From Budvicia aquatica DSM 5075 = ATCC 35567 (lineage in GTDB: Bacteria; Pseudomonadota; Gammaproteobacteria; Enterobacterales; Enterobacteriaceae), in assembly GCF_000427805.1 (NCBI RefSeq), contig NZ_ATYS01000001.1, positions 186,152 through 250,151 of the forward strand: DNA of 64,000 nucleotides, read 5' to 3'. The number at the start of each line of letters is the position of its first letter. Positions within the stretch are counted from its first letter, which is position 1. Below the pieces are notes generated by a model that saw only the letters and a list, made by a program, of their open reading frames with translations, had not been told where the DNA came from and searched no databases. Below, piece by piece: positions 21,601-30,456 of this stretch. The position numbers were made by a program, and so were the translations under genes.

Positions 21601-22286
21601 TCAACTTTATTTATGGCAAAGCCAATGCCGATATCACTTCTTATTACGGCGACGGTTCGATTGATACTTCCGGCTACGGTGTCGGCACTACGCTGACCTG
21701 GTACGGCACTGACGGAATGTATATTGACGGGCAGTTACAGACCATGTGGTTTGATAGCGATCTGAAATCCGATACGCTTGGCCGCACCATGGTTTCTGGC
21801 AATAACGGTCGGGGATATGCCTCTTCGATTGAAGGCGGTAAGCGCTATGCGCTGAATGAAGAAGGGCTGTCACTAACGCCACAAATGCAGTTGATCTATT
21901 CTCGGGTTGATTTTAACAGCTTCCGCGATCCCTATGGCAGCAAAGTTTCACCTCAGGACGGTAATAATCTGCGCGCCAGAATCGGAACCTCACTGGATAA
22001 AGAAGCTGCATGGGTGGCTGAAAACGGTACAACCAGCCGCACCCACGTTTACGGTAATGTAGATCTGTATAACGAGTTTACCAATGGTACTAAGGTCAAG
22101 GATTCCGGCGTTGAGCTCTCTACACGGGACGAACGTCAGTGGATAGGTATTGGTGCCGGCGGAACTTATGAATGGCAAAACGGCCGCTATGCGGTGTATG
22201 GCAATTTGAACCTGACCGGTGCAACCAATAATATCAGTGATAATTATGCCGTTGGTGGCGCTGTTGGTATAAGGGTAGGGTGGTAG
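18657..22286 (+). CDS. Autotransporter adhesin-like protein, twin copy 2 (1,209 residues)
   Basis: Same architecture as the gene at 12724: signal peptide ending AQAAC, Cys pair near the mature N-terminus, long Asn/Ser/Thr-rich beta-helical passenger, short acidic linker (LPEEPGTDES) and a C-terminal autotransporter barrel ending GIRVGW. By eye the last 330 or so residues differ from copy 1 at only about 22 positions, whereas the passenger between residues 60 and 580 is much more divergent. The ATG follows GGAAAGATAGA. The two copies flank nemR-nemA in the same orientation. The ligand is unknown. Confidence 0.93.
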   Translation: MNKIKKSTPPFFIPSGQDKALLAVFALSVMTMPQVAQAACTNTGGSAYLCENANSAGIVITGTDIDIQTNPGFSVTVPGVVNPALDINGGGTISYIDTNGSPLSTGGDYSLNINNNSATSNSTIVQTNGAIGNGIAIEQVSQADSMVQVDVTGGLSGGENSAVLINSSVQGNSSVALNTQAISGVQGIYSDNVSYAGVTTSNFNIAGDIHVSKQGAYLSNSGYGGTSLLNLNAKNIITNADSIHISNANASGGATTNIIIDGSITSADGQAATFNNDANNGLISFKFQADNVSSQYFGLTVNNHNQNGAVINDIALSGDLTVALSGQGIRVNSSTAEGDVSSEIKLKNVYTSSESINIYNHTTKGNIVSNLNVSGDIISSSGDGLYMMNNSSEGNSEINANVNNITADIQAINISNMTTAGTALTAMSVTGDIHAWWGGIIQTTGDRGDATTTIAMNNMNADANALTLYTTTDTGTATTNLSVSGQMTSTGNSGIDLNSSVVDGKTVTVVDVNNISSLDNAIHISSNVQGIDSGDSTIDAITRGSIISQQGQGINIETNTAETYLTVSGLVHGGDGTAIGINRLDGLQKSATLELQSGYVLEGMTQALVISKDYVDLDFASLNLADSHLVLGGAGNAAFDLNRIDNRQEAILDGDPNRITGFGTLAKTGNSVWTLTGTNTANGTVNLFSSASVEAGVLALDNSTLGIATGTALTVANGAALSSIGSSILSGNLTNSGAVQLANQYTGGNGSFAGDTLTVTGNYTGNSGAYLLIDTVLGNDDSATDRLVINGDALGATSIKVNNAGGNGDQTIKGINIINVGGLSSDSTFLLDGDYVTKDGKQAVIGGAYAYTLQADGGAATPGRDWYLTSEMLPEEPGTDESRYQPGVPLYEQYPQVLAALNTLPTLQQRIGNRYWSQGSPTDSAANNDQWAWGRIEGSHQSSDPARSTSGSQRDIDLWKLQTGVDIPLHQYTDGSLLTGGVNFIYGKANADITSYYGDGSIDTSGYGVGTTLTWYGTDGMYIDGQLQTMWFDSDLKSDTLGRTMVSGNNGRGYASSIEGGKRYALNEEGLSLTPQMQLIYSRVDFNSFRDPYGSKVSPQDGNNLRARIGTSLDKEAAWVAENGTTSRTHVYGNVDLYNEFTNGTKVKDSGVELSTRDERQWIGIGAGGTYEWQNGRYAVYGNLNLTGATNNISDNYAVGGAVGIRVGW

Positions 22287-22298
22287 GCTAGTTTTTAA

Positions 22299-22320
22299 GG
22301 GGCCGGAATTTTCCGGCTCC
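22299..22320. terminator. GC-rich hairpin after twin copy 2
   Basis: GGGGCCGG and CCGGCTCC pair around AATTTT. It lies between the convergent autotransporter and the acidic protein gene. No clear U-tract follows on either strand, so the terminator reading is tentative. Confidence 0.45.
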
Positions 22321-22361
22321 TGCATAGCGATAGATAAGTGGATTATCAATTTTCCGAACGG

Positions 22362-22901
22362 TTACTCTTCTTCAGTATCGTTAAGATCCATCTCTACATT
22401 TATTTCCAGCGCAATTTGGATAAACTGATCGACAGAATCAGACGGCAGTAAGATCTCTCTATAGCTGTCATCACCGGTATCAAAACCTAATAAACTGTAG
22501 CCTAAACTTTGCAATTGCTGATTACTGCGCACAAAAATCTGACGGGCATCCAGTTCGTTCACCGGGTCATCGACAGAATAATCGATATCAATCTTAATGC
22601 CTTCCAGTTCCAGCGCGTCGCCCAGCCAATCTAATGCAGACTCAGTATCTTTCCAGTCCACTGAAAAGCTGTTGCCGATCTGAGCTTCATCAATAAAGGA
22701 TGCCAACGAATAGCCAAGAAAACCCTCGTGGAAGCTTTCACAAAAGGCGTCTTCACCCACTTCATCAATATGCTCTTCCAGCATATCTTTAAATCGTTCA
22801 ATAGCTTCTTCAGCGTATTCCTTATCATCATTAAGCAGGTAGGCGAGCTTACTCACCGACGACATAATCTGTTCTACGATATTCAATAAATTGCCTGACA
22901 T
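22362..22901 (-). CDS. Acidic cytosolic protein, function unknown
   Basis: A 179-residue, strongly acidic protein (FKDMLEEHIDEVGEDAF, ending DLNDTEEE). There is no signal peptide, membrane helix or catalytic motif. GGAG six bases before the ATG at 22901 decides the start; the frame extends back to 22949 without a ribosome site. I do not recognise the family. It sits alone between the second autotransporter (convergent) and mscK. Confidence 0.75.
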   Translation of the reverse strand: MSGNLLNIVEQIMSSVSKLAYLLNDDKEYAEEAIERFKDMLEEHIDEVGEDAFCESFHEGFLGYSLASFIDEAQIGNSFSVDWKDTESALDWLGDALELEGIKIDIDYSVDDPVNELDARQIFVRSNQQLQSLGYSLLGFDTGDDSYREILLPSDSVDQFIQIALEINVEMDLNDTEEE

Positions 22902-23042
22902 ATTAACTCCGCTAGCTCTGTAAAAAATCCCTGTAATATCTACAGCCATTATGCGCTATTAAGTAACATGATGAGCGGTCAGGTGTCTATATTTACTCGA
23001 TAAAGTCTTTACTTGTTTGGTTAATAAATACTTTATGATTCT

Positions 23043-26000
23043 TTATTGCTGGGGGGGGGAACTATCGATAGCCACCGTCTCCCCACTTTGTGGATTATGT
23101 AAATGAACCTCAAGCTGATTAAAGGCGATATCAATATTATTCTCTCTGCATAGGGTATCAATCGTGCGATTTAGTGCATCAACCGTACGGGTACGATATT
23201 TCAGTTCACCAACATAAAAACGGAGTTCATGTTCGAGCGTGCTGTCGCCAAAGTTGAGGAACAAGACTTGCGGCTCAGGATCGGATAATACATATTGATT
23301 TGATTTTGTCGCCTTCAATAATACTTCTCTTACCTTATCTAAATCAGAACCGTAGGCGACACCCAGCTTAATTGACACGCGGGTTATGGTATCTGACAGG
23401 GTCCAGTTAATCAGTCTTTCAGTCACAAAAGATTTATTGGGGATAATCACTTCTTTATGCTCGAAATCGATAATTTGCGTGGCTCTGATATGAATTTTAC
23501 TGACTTTACCCGAGTAGGTACCAATAGTGATGGTATCTCCAATGCGGATTGGTCTTTCAAATAATATAATTAAGCCTGAAACGAAGTTAGCCAAAATTTC
23601 TTGTAAGCCAAACCCGAGTCCCACGGAGAGGGCGGCGGCCAGCCATTGAAGCTTATCCCATGAAATACCTAATCGCCCTAATGCAATCATCACGCCGATA
23701 ACGGCAATCAAATAGGCTAATACTGAGGTAATAGCATAAGAGGTACCCGGCCTTAACTGTAGATGGGAAAGCACCGAGACTTCTAATAATCCCGGTAAGT
23801 TACGCATCATAATATAGCTAACGACGAGGATAATCAGACAGATTAATAAACTGCCCAGCGTCACCGACTGTAAGGTGGTGGTACCGGAAACCACTTCATC
23901 ATAATTCCAAAGGGTAATGCTATATAAATAGGAGAGGTCAACGATAAGGTCCGACCAAATCCAGTAGAACAAGAACGCAAATAGCATGAAGAAAACCATG
24001 TTAATAATGCGCAAAGATTGATGATTAATCTGCTCCATGGCAAGCAGCGGCTCTTCAACCGGCACCGGCCCGTCATCCTCATTGCCTTCTTTCATTAATT
24101 CTTGACGGCGGGCCATTGCTCTACGGTAGGCCAGCTTTTGCGCTGCGACGCTTAAACCACGGACGGTGGTTAAAAACACATAATTCCAGGCAATCAATAA
24201 ATAGAGGGTGTCAATCCAAGGGCTGGCCAGACGCAAGGTGGTATAAAAATAGCCTAATACCACCAGAACAATAAATATTACCGGCACCAAAGTTACAACG
24301 CAGACCACCGATAAACGAATAATAAATGAGTTACCGTTTTGCAGATAGCTACGGCACAAAGGAAAAATTTGGACGCACAGCGCCAGTAGAATAAATAGAA
24401 TGATTCCCTGGCCAATTACATCATTCATTAGCCAAAGTGGGTTTTGCTCCCCCAATATTGAGCCAAAAATTAGCGGTAGAATCGTCAGTGACAGCAATAA
24501 CGCTTGCCGCCGACGCTGAGTGCAATATTTAACCGGAACGGCAAAATGATGCACAACAAAACCTTTAGGTGACAAACTGTACCAAATAAACGAACACACC
24601 AACCAAAACAGCGACAGGTGTAAAGCCAGACGCCAGAAAAAATGGCTGGTACTCATTTCTGATTTTAAGCACACCAGTCCGATGGCAAAAATAAACAGGC
24701 TACCGGGAAGTGCTTTTATGAGCGTAAGGTAAATCGCGTGGGGGGTATTTAATTGACCATCGTGAATAAAATGCCCGACGTTTGCTGATAGCGTTTCAAG
24801 GCGCTTATTGATAGTACCCATCCGCCAGTATATTGCCACAATGGCAAACAATATTAACAGCAGGTAGCCACTGGCATTTTTACCCCCTTGAATCAGCTCA
24901 TCAGTGGATATTTGTATTTTCATCTCACTAAGTTGCTGCTTAGCCTGTGTCGGAAACGTCATAAACCAAGATAAGTTCATCGGTTTATTACTGCTAACCC
25001 AAAATATCTGCTGGGCAAGAGTGCGGCGTATCGAGGTATTAATATCCGTTAACTGTTGCTGATTAACCTGTAGCTTAATTGACTGGGTCAACTGACTACC
25101 TAATTGCTCATTCAGTTGGCCCAATAGCCCGAGTCTGACTTCAACAATTTTATTTAGCGTGTTGCGTACATCATCAGATAACCCATCGGGATTTTGGCCT
25201 GAAATTAAGTTATCAATATATTTATCAGGCTCAAATAGCGCATTAATTTTCTGGTTAATATCAAACTTCTCAATGCGGATATTATCAATATGCAGATTTA
25301 AATCATTATTTAGCGAACCGGTCTGAAAATTTTGCTGCTGTTGATAGAGCAGGCGTGATAACAACAGGGTTCCGCGAAACATATTGATTTGTACGTTAAG
25401 GTTGCGTTGAGACTCCTGAATGCTATTAAGCCAGTTTCTGACCTGAATATTTTCCTCAACCAGACGATTAGTATCATTGGTTACCGCATTAAGGCGTTGG
25501 CCAATTTGATATATAGACTCCAGTTGCTTTTTCACTATCGGGTTTTGTTTAACGTCATCGGCCAGTTGCTCATCTTCAATAATATTTTTTGATAAGTTAA
25601 GCCTTTTGGTATTTAGCTCGGCCTGAAGCTGAAAAACAGCACTCTGCAATTTGCTGATGTAAACGGTGATATAGTCGATTTGCTTTTGCACTAGGCTATT
25701 TAGTCGGGTATTAATATCTAACCGACTGAATTCTAAAGCTCGCTGCGCATCAAACAAATTTTGCTGATTAACCATCATGATACGTTGAGTTGGCCTGGCC
25801 GTATCTGAAGACGAAAGATCGCTCAGCTGGTCCTGCAATAAAACCTGTTGATGAGAGATAGACTGAATCGCACTTTGAGCCCGCTCCGGTAATGTTTGTA
25901 ATGAGGCGAGCTGGCTATTATAGGAAAAGAGATTTTCCTGAGCAATTTGTAAACGATTAGTCGCGTCATTAAGCTGGGTTTCTAGCTGTTTTATTGACAG

Positions 26001-26366
26001 TGCTTGTAATTGGTCTGATGAAGGAAGCAGCTGTTGGTTGTTATTTAGCGAAATAAGGTCGTCTATTTCGCTTTGTATTTGTGCCGGCTGTTTTTCTAAC
26101 GCCGCTCGCTCCTGTGCGATATCACCAATTTTATCCATGTATTCTAAGGTGTGCATTAAATCGTCTTTCACCAATTTGTCTTGCGGTGTCAGATTCGTGC
26201 TGCCATTAAGGATATCAAGCTGGCTGTTGACTTCATCTCGGGTCGGGAATTGATTGCTGAGTGCCAGCGCAGGAGGAATAGCAAATAAAAAACAAAATAC
26301 CAATAATACGGCCACTCGACGTATCAGAATGAATGGGTAAATGGTCGAATCAGTTGGTTTAATCAT
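23043..26366 (-). CDS. mscK: MscK potassium-dependent mechanosensitive channel
   Basis: Large inner-membrane channel (KefA) that opens under membrane tension and protects against osmotic downshock. Its 1,107 residues comprise a signal peptide (ending ALA, about 1-36), a long periplasmic coiled-coil-rich domain (about 40-480; LPTxDEVNSQLD-like start, repeated Gln-rich helices) and about eleven membrane helices. The conserved MscS-like core reads LQWLAAALSVGLGFGLQEI followed by NFVSGLIILFERPIRIGD. The cytoplasmic cage domain follows, with IIPNKSFVTERLINW and NIDIAFNQLEVHLHN. Length and order match E. coli MscK (1,120) rather than MscM. No clear ribosome site is visible before the ATG. Confidence 0.94.
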   Translation of the reverse strand: MIKPTDSTIYPFILIRRVAVLLVFCFLFAIPPALALSNQFPTRDEVNSQLDILNGSTNLTPQDKLVKDDLMHTLEYMDKIGDIAQERAALEKQPAQIQSEIDDLISLNNNQQLLPSSDQLQALSIKQLETQLNDATNRLQIAQENLFSYNSQLASLQTLPERAQSAIQSISHQQVLLQDQLSDLSSSDTARPTQRIMMVNQQNLFDAQRALEFSRLDINTRLNSLVQKQIDYITVYISKLQSAVFQLQAELNTKRLNLSKNIIEDEQLADDVKQNPIVKKQLESIYQIGQRLNAVTNDTNRLVEENIQVRNWLNSIQESQRNLNVQINMFRGTLLLSRLLYQQQQNFQTGSLNNDLNLHIDNIRIEKFDINQKINALFEPDKYIDNLISGQNPDGLSDDVRNTLNKIVEVRLGLLGQLNEQLGSQLTQSIKLQVNQQQLTDINTSIRRTLAQQIFWVSSNKPMNLSWFMTFPTQAKQQLSEMKIQISTDELIQGGKNASGYLLLILFAIVAIYWRMGTINKRLETLSANVGHFIHDGQLNTPHAIYLTLIKALPGSLFIFAIGLVCLKSEMSTSHFFWRLALHLSLFWLVCSFIWYSLSPKGFVVHHFAVPVKYCTQRRRQALLLSLTILPLIFGSILGEQNPLWLMNDVIGQGIILFILLALCVQIFPLCRSYLQNGNSFIIRLSVVCVVTLVPVIFIVLVVLGYFYTTLRLASPWIDTLYLLIAWNYVFLTTVRGLSVAAQKLAYRRAMARRQELMKEGNEDDGPVPVEEPLLAMEQINHQSLRIINMVFFMLFAFLFYWIWSDLIVDLSYLYSITLWNYDEVVSGTTTLQSVTLGSLLICLIILVVSYIMMRNLPGLLEVSVLSHLQLRPGTSYAITSVLAYLIAVIGVMIALGRLGISWDKLQWLAAALSVGLGFGLQEILANFVSGLIILFERPIRIGDTITIGTYSGKVSKIHIRATQIIDFEHKEVIIPNKSFVTERLINWTLSDTITRVSIKLGVAYGSDLDKVREVLLKATKSNQYVLSDPEPQVLFLNFGDSTLEHELRFYVGELKYRTRTVDALNRTIDTLCRENNIDIAFNQLEVHLHNPQSGETVAIDSSPPQQ

Positions 26367-26519
26367 TTAATGACCCAATAAAGTGAGGGCGAAAAATAAC
26401 AAAAAATTTGATAATAATCCGGATGATATCACTTTCAACCGGTGTTAAAACACATTTCATATTCGAGTATGCCACCACAAGGGCAGCATCCCCGACCAAT
26501 CTTCTTAAGTGAACTAGGG

Positions 26520-28961
26520 TTAAAATTGATATTTAAGTCCTAAATTAACCAAAGTATCACTGTAGCTGTCATTCCCCAGCTGTTGAGCTACGCTGGTCCA
26601 CAAAAACGTATTATTAGCCACCTGTCCCTGAGTACCCAACTTCAACTCGGCTAAATTTTGGCTACCCGCTTGATGAGTCTTAATACTATCCAACGTCGAC
26701 CCAATAAGCTTACTGTTATTCATCCAGTTAGCTTCAGTATAGACCGAAAAAGGCATATTAAGTCCGCTTATCCTATTTCTGGATAATTTAACGCCCAAGC
26801 GAGTTTGAATATTATTGCTACCGTCAGACTGAACGCGGGTGCCGTTCAACTCAGTATGGTTATCAGCCCTTAAACCATTCCAAATAATTTGTGCCTGCGG
26901 AGTAATGGCAATCTGACTGCTCTCATTTTGCCGTAAGGATAACTTATAGCCGCTTTCAAATGATGCGCTGTATCCATTGATATTATAGCGCTCGCCGCTT
27001 AACCCGTCTCCGTTAACGCGAGCATGTAACCAGCTATAGTTAATCCAGCTATCGGCATAAAAACCATTATGCGTGTTTGCATTCTGATACCAGGTCGCAT
27101 ACAGACCCGTACTATAGCCATCAACTAGTGCTTTTGATGAGTAAGAACTCCTCACTGAATCTGTATGGGTTGACGCAGAGCCATAGCCAAACATGGTTCC
27201 TAATCCTAGGCTATCTGCATCACTAAAATGGGTGGTCAGTACTTCACCTCCGCCTTGTACCACATAACGGTTTGTTTGGTTATGCAATTGGGCAGAACCA
27301 TCGCGAAAACGGGTATGAGCCCCGGACTGACGTAACCATAGGCTTGAGTTTTCAGCCCGGCCATTACGATCTTCCAACCGTTGGTTAAACAATTTACTGG
27401 CAATAGCCATATTGGCCATATAACTGCCGGATTCAGGACGCTGAATATGGCCTGATGGTTTTCCGCTATTACCATTATTATTGCCGTTTTCATTCGGTGT
27501 TTCAGGGACATAAGGTTTTTCAGGTTCGGGAGTTGTTGGGTGCTCAGAGCGCAAATACCACCCGCCATCAACGTTATTAGCACCATTCTTATGGAGATAA
27601 TATTCATAGGGTCCGGCGACGATGCGACCATTCTGAATAAACTCACCGTCGGAATTGCCTCTAACGTCAATCAGTTTAATACCCTCGATAGTATCGGCAC
27701 CTAAACCACCTGCATGAATGACGCTAATATTAGTGATTCCGGAGGTATTGCCCTTAACCATCATAAAATCGGTTACCGAGTTATCCCCCCCAAGTAGGCT
27801 ATTAAATATGATATGGCCGTTATTACCAATGTAATCACCAATAATGGTTAAACTTGCTCCTGATGCAGAAGGAGAGTTATTCATCACCATTACCCCTGAA
27901 TTGGATAGCGTAGCGATAGTCTGCCGGGTACCGCCAAGACGTAATATCGAGCCCTGCGCCAGGGTATATTTTGAGTTTAGACTTAACGCTCCGTCGGAGG
28001 CTGCTTCTAATACTGCACCGCTGTGTATAAACGTCGGGCCCCAATAGGTGTTAAGACCCGATAATGTCGTATTGCCTGAGGTAATATCCACTATGCCCGC
28101 ACCGCTCAGGCCGGGAGTAAACAGGTAATTATCTGATGTGTGGTTAAAATTAAGACTACTGTTATTAGCCCCTAAGTTAATCGTATTGGCATGAATAAAA
28201 CCTGGTTTATCTGCCGTATCAGTCCCGCCAATGATAATACTTCCGTTGGTACCGACAGAAATTGTACCGGCAGTCACGCTACCGCTATCGGTCAGGATTA
28301 AGCTGCCTTTACTGTTACTACCTTCGGCAATAAATACATTTCCACTATTAATCCACTGGGAGTCGGAGCCCGTAACTATAGCTGATGCAGTAGAATTAAA
28401 TTTTGCTATATGACCGCTGACACTGGTTACTGTTGCACCATTTTCAATGAGTAGGACGCCGCTACTGTCCGTATGTGCAATCGTCAAATCGCCGGTGTTC
28501 TGCCATAAAGAATGAGAACCTGTGACGAGAACTTCACCTGTGGCAGCCTGATGACCAATATAGCCAACGGTGTTACTAACCTTTGCGCCATCAGCAATAG
28601 TCAGCTTTCCTTCACTCTGGAACCCGACGCTTAACTCGCTGGTATTTATCCACTGACTGTTTTCACCGGTAACCGTGGTAATACCTTTTGAACCGTTAAT
28701 GTACCCAACATAGCCTAAGCGACTGTCCACTCGACCACCATTAGTAATAGTCAAAACTCCGGGAGTCCCGTTACCTCTGTTTCTGCCAACGTACAGATCG
28801 CCTGCGGTATCCAATACTTGGCCTTCACCTACAAATTTCTCACTATTATTGATGGTTAGATCGGCAAGCGCATGGACAGGTAATAATAAGAGGGCCAATG
28901 AGGTTCCACACATCACAACGCCCCGATACATATCGGGGATTAACTTATCTTTTATGTTCAT
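26520..28961 (-). CDS. Autotransporter with T5SS/PEP-CTERM-type repeats, MisL-position adhesin candidate
   Basis: An 813-residue type V secreted protein. The signal peptide ends ALA near residue 33. Residues about 35-230 hold repeats of the form vTGxxSxWxNxxxLxVGxxGxGxLxIxxGxxV (for example TVTGENSQWINTSELSVG and LVTGSHSLWQNTGDLTIA), the pattern of the T5SS/PEP-CTERM-associated repeat. A beta-helix tail and an extended Pro/Asn/Gly linker (TTPEPEKPYVPETPNENG) lead to a barrel of about 280 residues ending LGLKYQF. It is unrelated in sequence to the twin autotransporters. It lies downstream of, and on the same strand as, the FidL-like and MarT-like genes, the arrangement of misL in Salmonella SPI-3. 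Confidence 0.9.
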   Translation of the reverse strand: MNIKDKLIPDMYRGVVMCGTSLALLLLPVHALADLTINNSEKFVGEGQVLDTAGDLYVGRNRGNGTPGVLTITNGGRVDSRLGYVGYINGSKGITTVTGENSQWINTSELSVGFQSEGKLTIADGAKVSNTVGYIGHQAATGEVLVTGSHSLWQNTGDLTIAHTDSSGVLLIENGATVTSVSGHIAKFNSTASAIVTGSDSQWINSGNVFIAEGSNSKGSLILTDSGSVTAGTISVGTNGSIIIGGTDTADKPGFIHANTINLGANNSSLNFNHTSDNYLFTPGLSGAGIVDITSGNTTLSGLNTYWGPTFIHSGAVLEAASDGALSLNSKYTLAQGSILRLGGTRQTIATLSNSGVMVMNNSPSASGASLTIIGDYIGNNGHIIFNSLLGGDNSVTDFMMVKGNTSGITNISVIHAGGLGADTIEGIKLIDVRGNSDGEFIQNGRIVAGPYEYYLHKNGANNVDGGWYLRSEHPTTPEPEKPYVPETPNENGNNNGNSGKPSGHIQRPESGSYMANMAIASKLFNQRLEDRNGRAENSSLWLRQSGAHTRFRDGSAQLHNQTNRYVVQGGGEVLTTHFSDADSLGLGTMFGYGSASTHTDSVRSSYSSKALVDGYSTGLYATWYQNANTHNGFYADSWINYSWLHARVNGDGLSGERYNINGYSASFESGYKLSLRQNESSQIAITPQAQIIWNGLRADNHTELNGTRVQSDGSNNIQTRLGVKLSRNRISGLNMPFSVYTEANWMNNSKLIGSTLDSIKTHQAGSQNLAELKLGTQGQVANNTFLWTSVAQQLGNDSYSDTLVNLGLKYQF

Positions 28962-29085
28962 TATTAATCCGTTAATTTATGTGTAAATATAAAATGGTGA
29001 TAATTAGATGATGGCTTGGCAACAAAGCCATACCAGCACAATATCTATTAATCAGCTGATTTCAACGGAGAAATATTAGAAAACG

Positions 29086-29122
29086 ATATATAACTGAATA
29101 TGATTTATATTCGGTTATATAT
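29086..29122. repeat. AT-rich 16-base inverted repeat between fidL-like gene and autotransporter
   Basis: ATATATAACTGAATAT, spacer GATTT, then ATATTCGGTTATATAT; the arms pair fully with one G-T wobble. It starts about 125 bases upstream of the autotransporter start codon. It could be a regulator binding site or a weak terminator after the FidL-like gene. Confidence 0.6.
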
Positions 29123-29174
29123 GTTTATTCAGTTTTACGAAGTTACCTGCTAAAAAACGAGTGACTGGCACTCA

Positions 29175-29639
29175 CTAGTTTCTTAAACAAAGAAAGTAGG
29201 GGACTTTATCGCCAGAGAAAACAAAACCGGCCTGACCTTGCGGATATATATGAACGTTTAACCCTCTATTCCTGGTCAAGAAAAAATCAGGTAACGCATT
29301 TTTGAGCATTAATATATCGTTATAATTTGGATGGGTGGTATTGGAAGTTAATAAGTAATCATTACCTTCTTTATGGTAGCTAAATTTAACATTTATTTTT
29401 ATCGGCTTTGGTTCGCCACCGTTAGGAATAAAATAGCCAGAGCTTTCCACATCACCTTTACCTGAATTGAAGTTATATTGAACATCCATTTCCAGCAAGT
29501 TATCTTCGTTTTGGATATAAAAACGGCTCTCACAAGAGAAATCATCTTCTTGATGCTTAACATAGCTGTAGTAACCGGCGATAGCGAGGGCGAAAATGAC
29601 CAGAGTTAATATATACAGTTTAGCTATATTATTTTTCAT
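29175..29639 (-). CDS. FidL-like single-pass membrane protein
   Basis: A 154-residue protein with a short N-terminal tail and one membrane helix (about 7-25, LYILTLVIFALAIAGYY). The periplasmic domain has two cysteines (Cys36 and Cys151). The domain reads FSCESRFYIQNE, MDVQYNFNSGKGDV and YFIPNGG, in keeping with the FidL/YqeJ family that pairs with ToxR-like regulators. The ATG at 29639 lies inside the end of the upstream regulator gene (11-base overlap), so the two are translated together. The longer frame from 29738 would overlap further and is rejected. It is probably a partner or stabiliser of the regulator, by analogy with ToxS. Confidence 0.8.
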   Translation of the reverse strand: MKNNIAKLYILTLVIFALAIAGYYSYVKHQEDDFSCESRFYIQNEDNLLEMDVQYNFNSGKGDVESSGYFIPNGGEPKPIKINVKFSYHKEGNDYLLTSNTTHPNYNDILMLKNALPDFFLTRNRGLNVHIYPQGQAGFVFSGDKVPYFLCLRN

Positions 29640-30456
29640 TTTTACCTCTGGAGTAGAACTTTGAATCACAGTGGCTATCTTGAGTAATCTGAGTACTGTC
29701 ACATCGGATAATGGAAGTGTACTCGGAGGTCTTATCAATGGTCATAAATAAGACGCTATTGTTAGCATTACAGGCTATCTTATTGTTGTTTATAAAATTA
29801 ACGTACTTTGCCACATCACGCTCTTTATCTGGCACATAGAGGCTACAGCCATTGACGTCGTCACTTTTCTTATAACCATCAAGGAATTTTTTCGGCTCTT
29901 TGATCAGCAGCGTGAAGGTTAATGCAATAGCAAAAAACACTAGCGTACTGATGACAACGCCACGCCAGGAGTTAGGGGTATGGCCGGATTTTCTATCCGT
30001 TGGTGCTAACTCTTCACTTGCTGACGTGGATAAAGGAGTAGAAAGGGTGCTGACTTGCTCGGTTTCGCGCGGTTGTTCAATAATAACTAAATTTTTCGGA
30101 CCAACTTCTTGTGTAAACGGCGTTATCACAACGTCTTCGTCCAGCATCAAGCCTCTTTTAGGCACGGTTTTAATGATTTCTTCCGGTAAGCCAACGCTTT
30201 TAAGTGCTTTACGCAGTAAAGAGATATTTTGATAAAAAGTATTTGCTGTAACGTAGGTTCCGCGCTGTTCCCAAGCCTTATCAAAGAGGTCCTCTTTACT
30301 GACAACGGTATTTTTTCGCTCAATAAGCAGCAGTAAACAGCGACTGGCGGGGATGTTCAATGAGGTTTCAACACCGTTATGCCCTTTAACGGGCACCAGT
30401 CGGTGCTCTTCTGAGTGGAAAATAACCACATGGTTAATAAGATAGCTTTTATTCAT
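29629..30456 (-). CDS. MarT/ToxR-like membrane-bound transcription regulator
   Basis: A 275-residue regulator. The N-terminal OmpR-type winged helix (about 10-110) carries LLLLIERKNTVVSKEDLFDKAW and NTFYQNISLLRKALK, then PKRGLML. A Ser/Thr-rich linker leads to one membrane helix (about 166-185). The periplasmic domain has four cysteines (204, 229, 252, 263), which could form disulfides and sense redox or envelope state. This is the plan of CadC/ToxR/MarT/YqeI. It overlaps the FidL-like gene, and an autotransporter follows. In Salmonella, MarT activates the autotransporter gene misL, so the same role is inferred here. Confidence 0.85.
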   Translation of the reverse strand: MNKSYLINHVVIFHSEEHRLVPVKGHNGVETSLNIPASRCLLLLIERKNTVVSKEDLFDKAWEQRGTYVTANTFYQNISLLRKALKSVGLPEEIIKTVPKRGLMLDEDVVITPFTQEVGPKNLVIIEQPRETEQVSTLSTPLSTSASEELAPTDRKSGHTPNSWRGVVISTLVFFAIALTFTLLIKEPKKFLDGYKKSDDVNGCSLYVPDKERDVAKYVNFINNNKIACNANNSVLFMTIDKTSEYTSIIRCDSTQITQDSHCDSKFYSRGKNEK

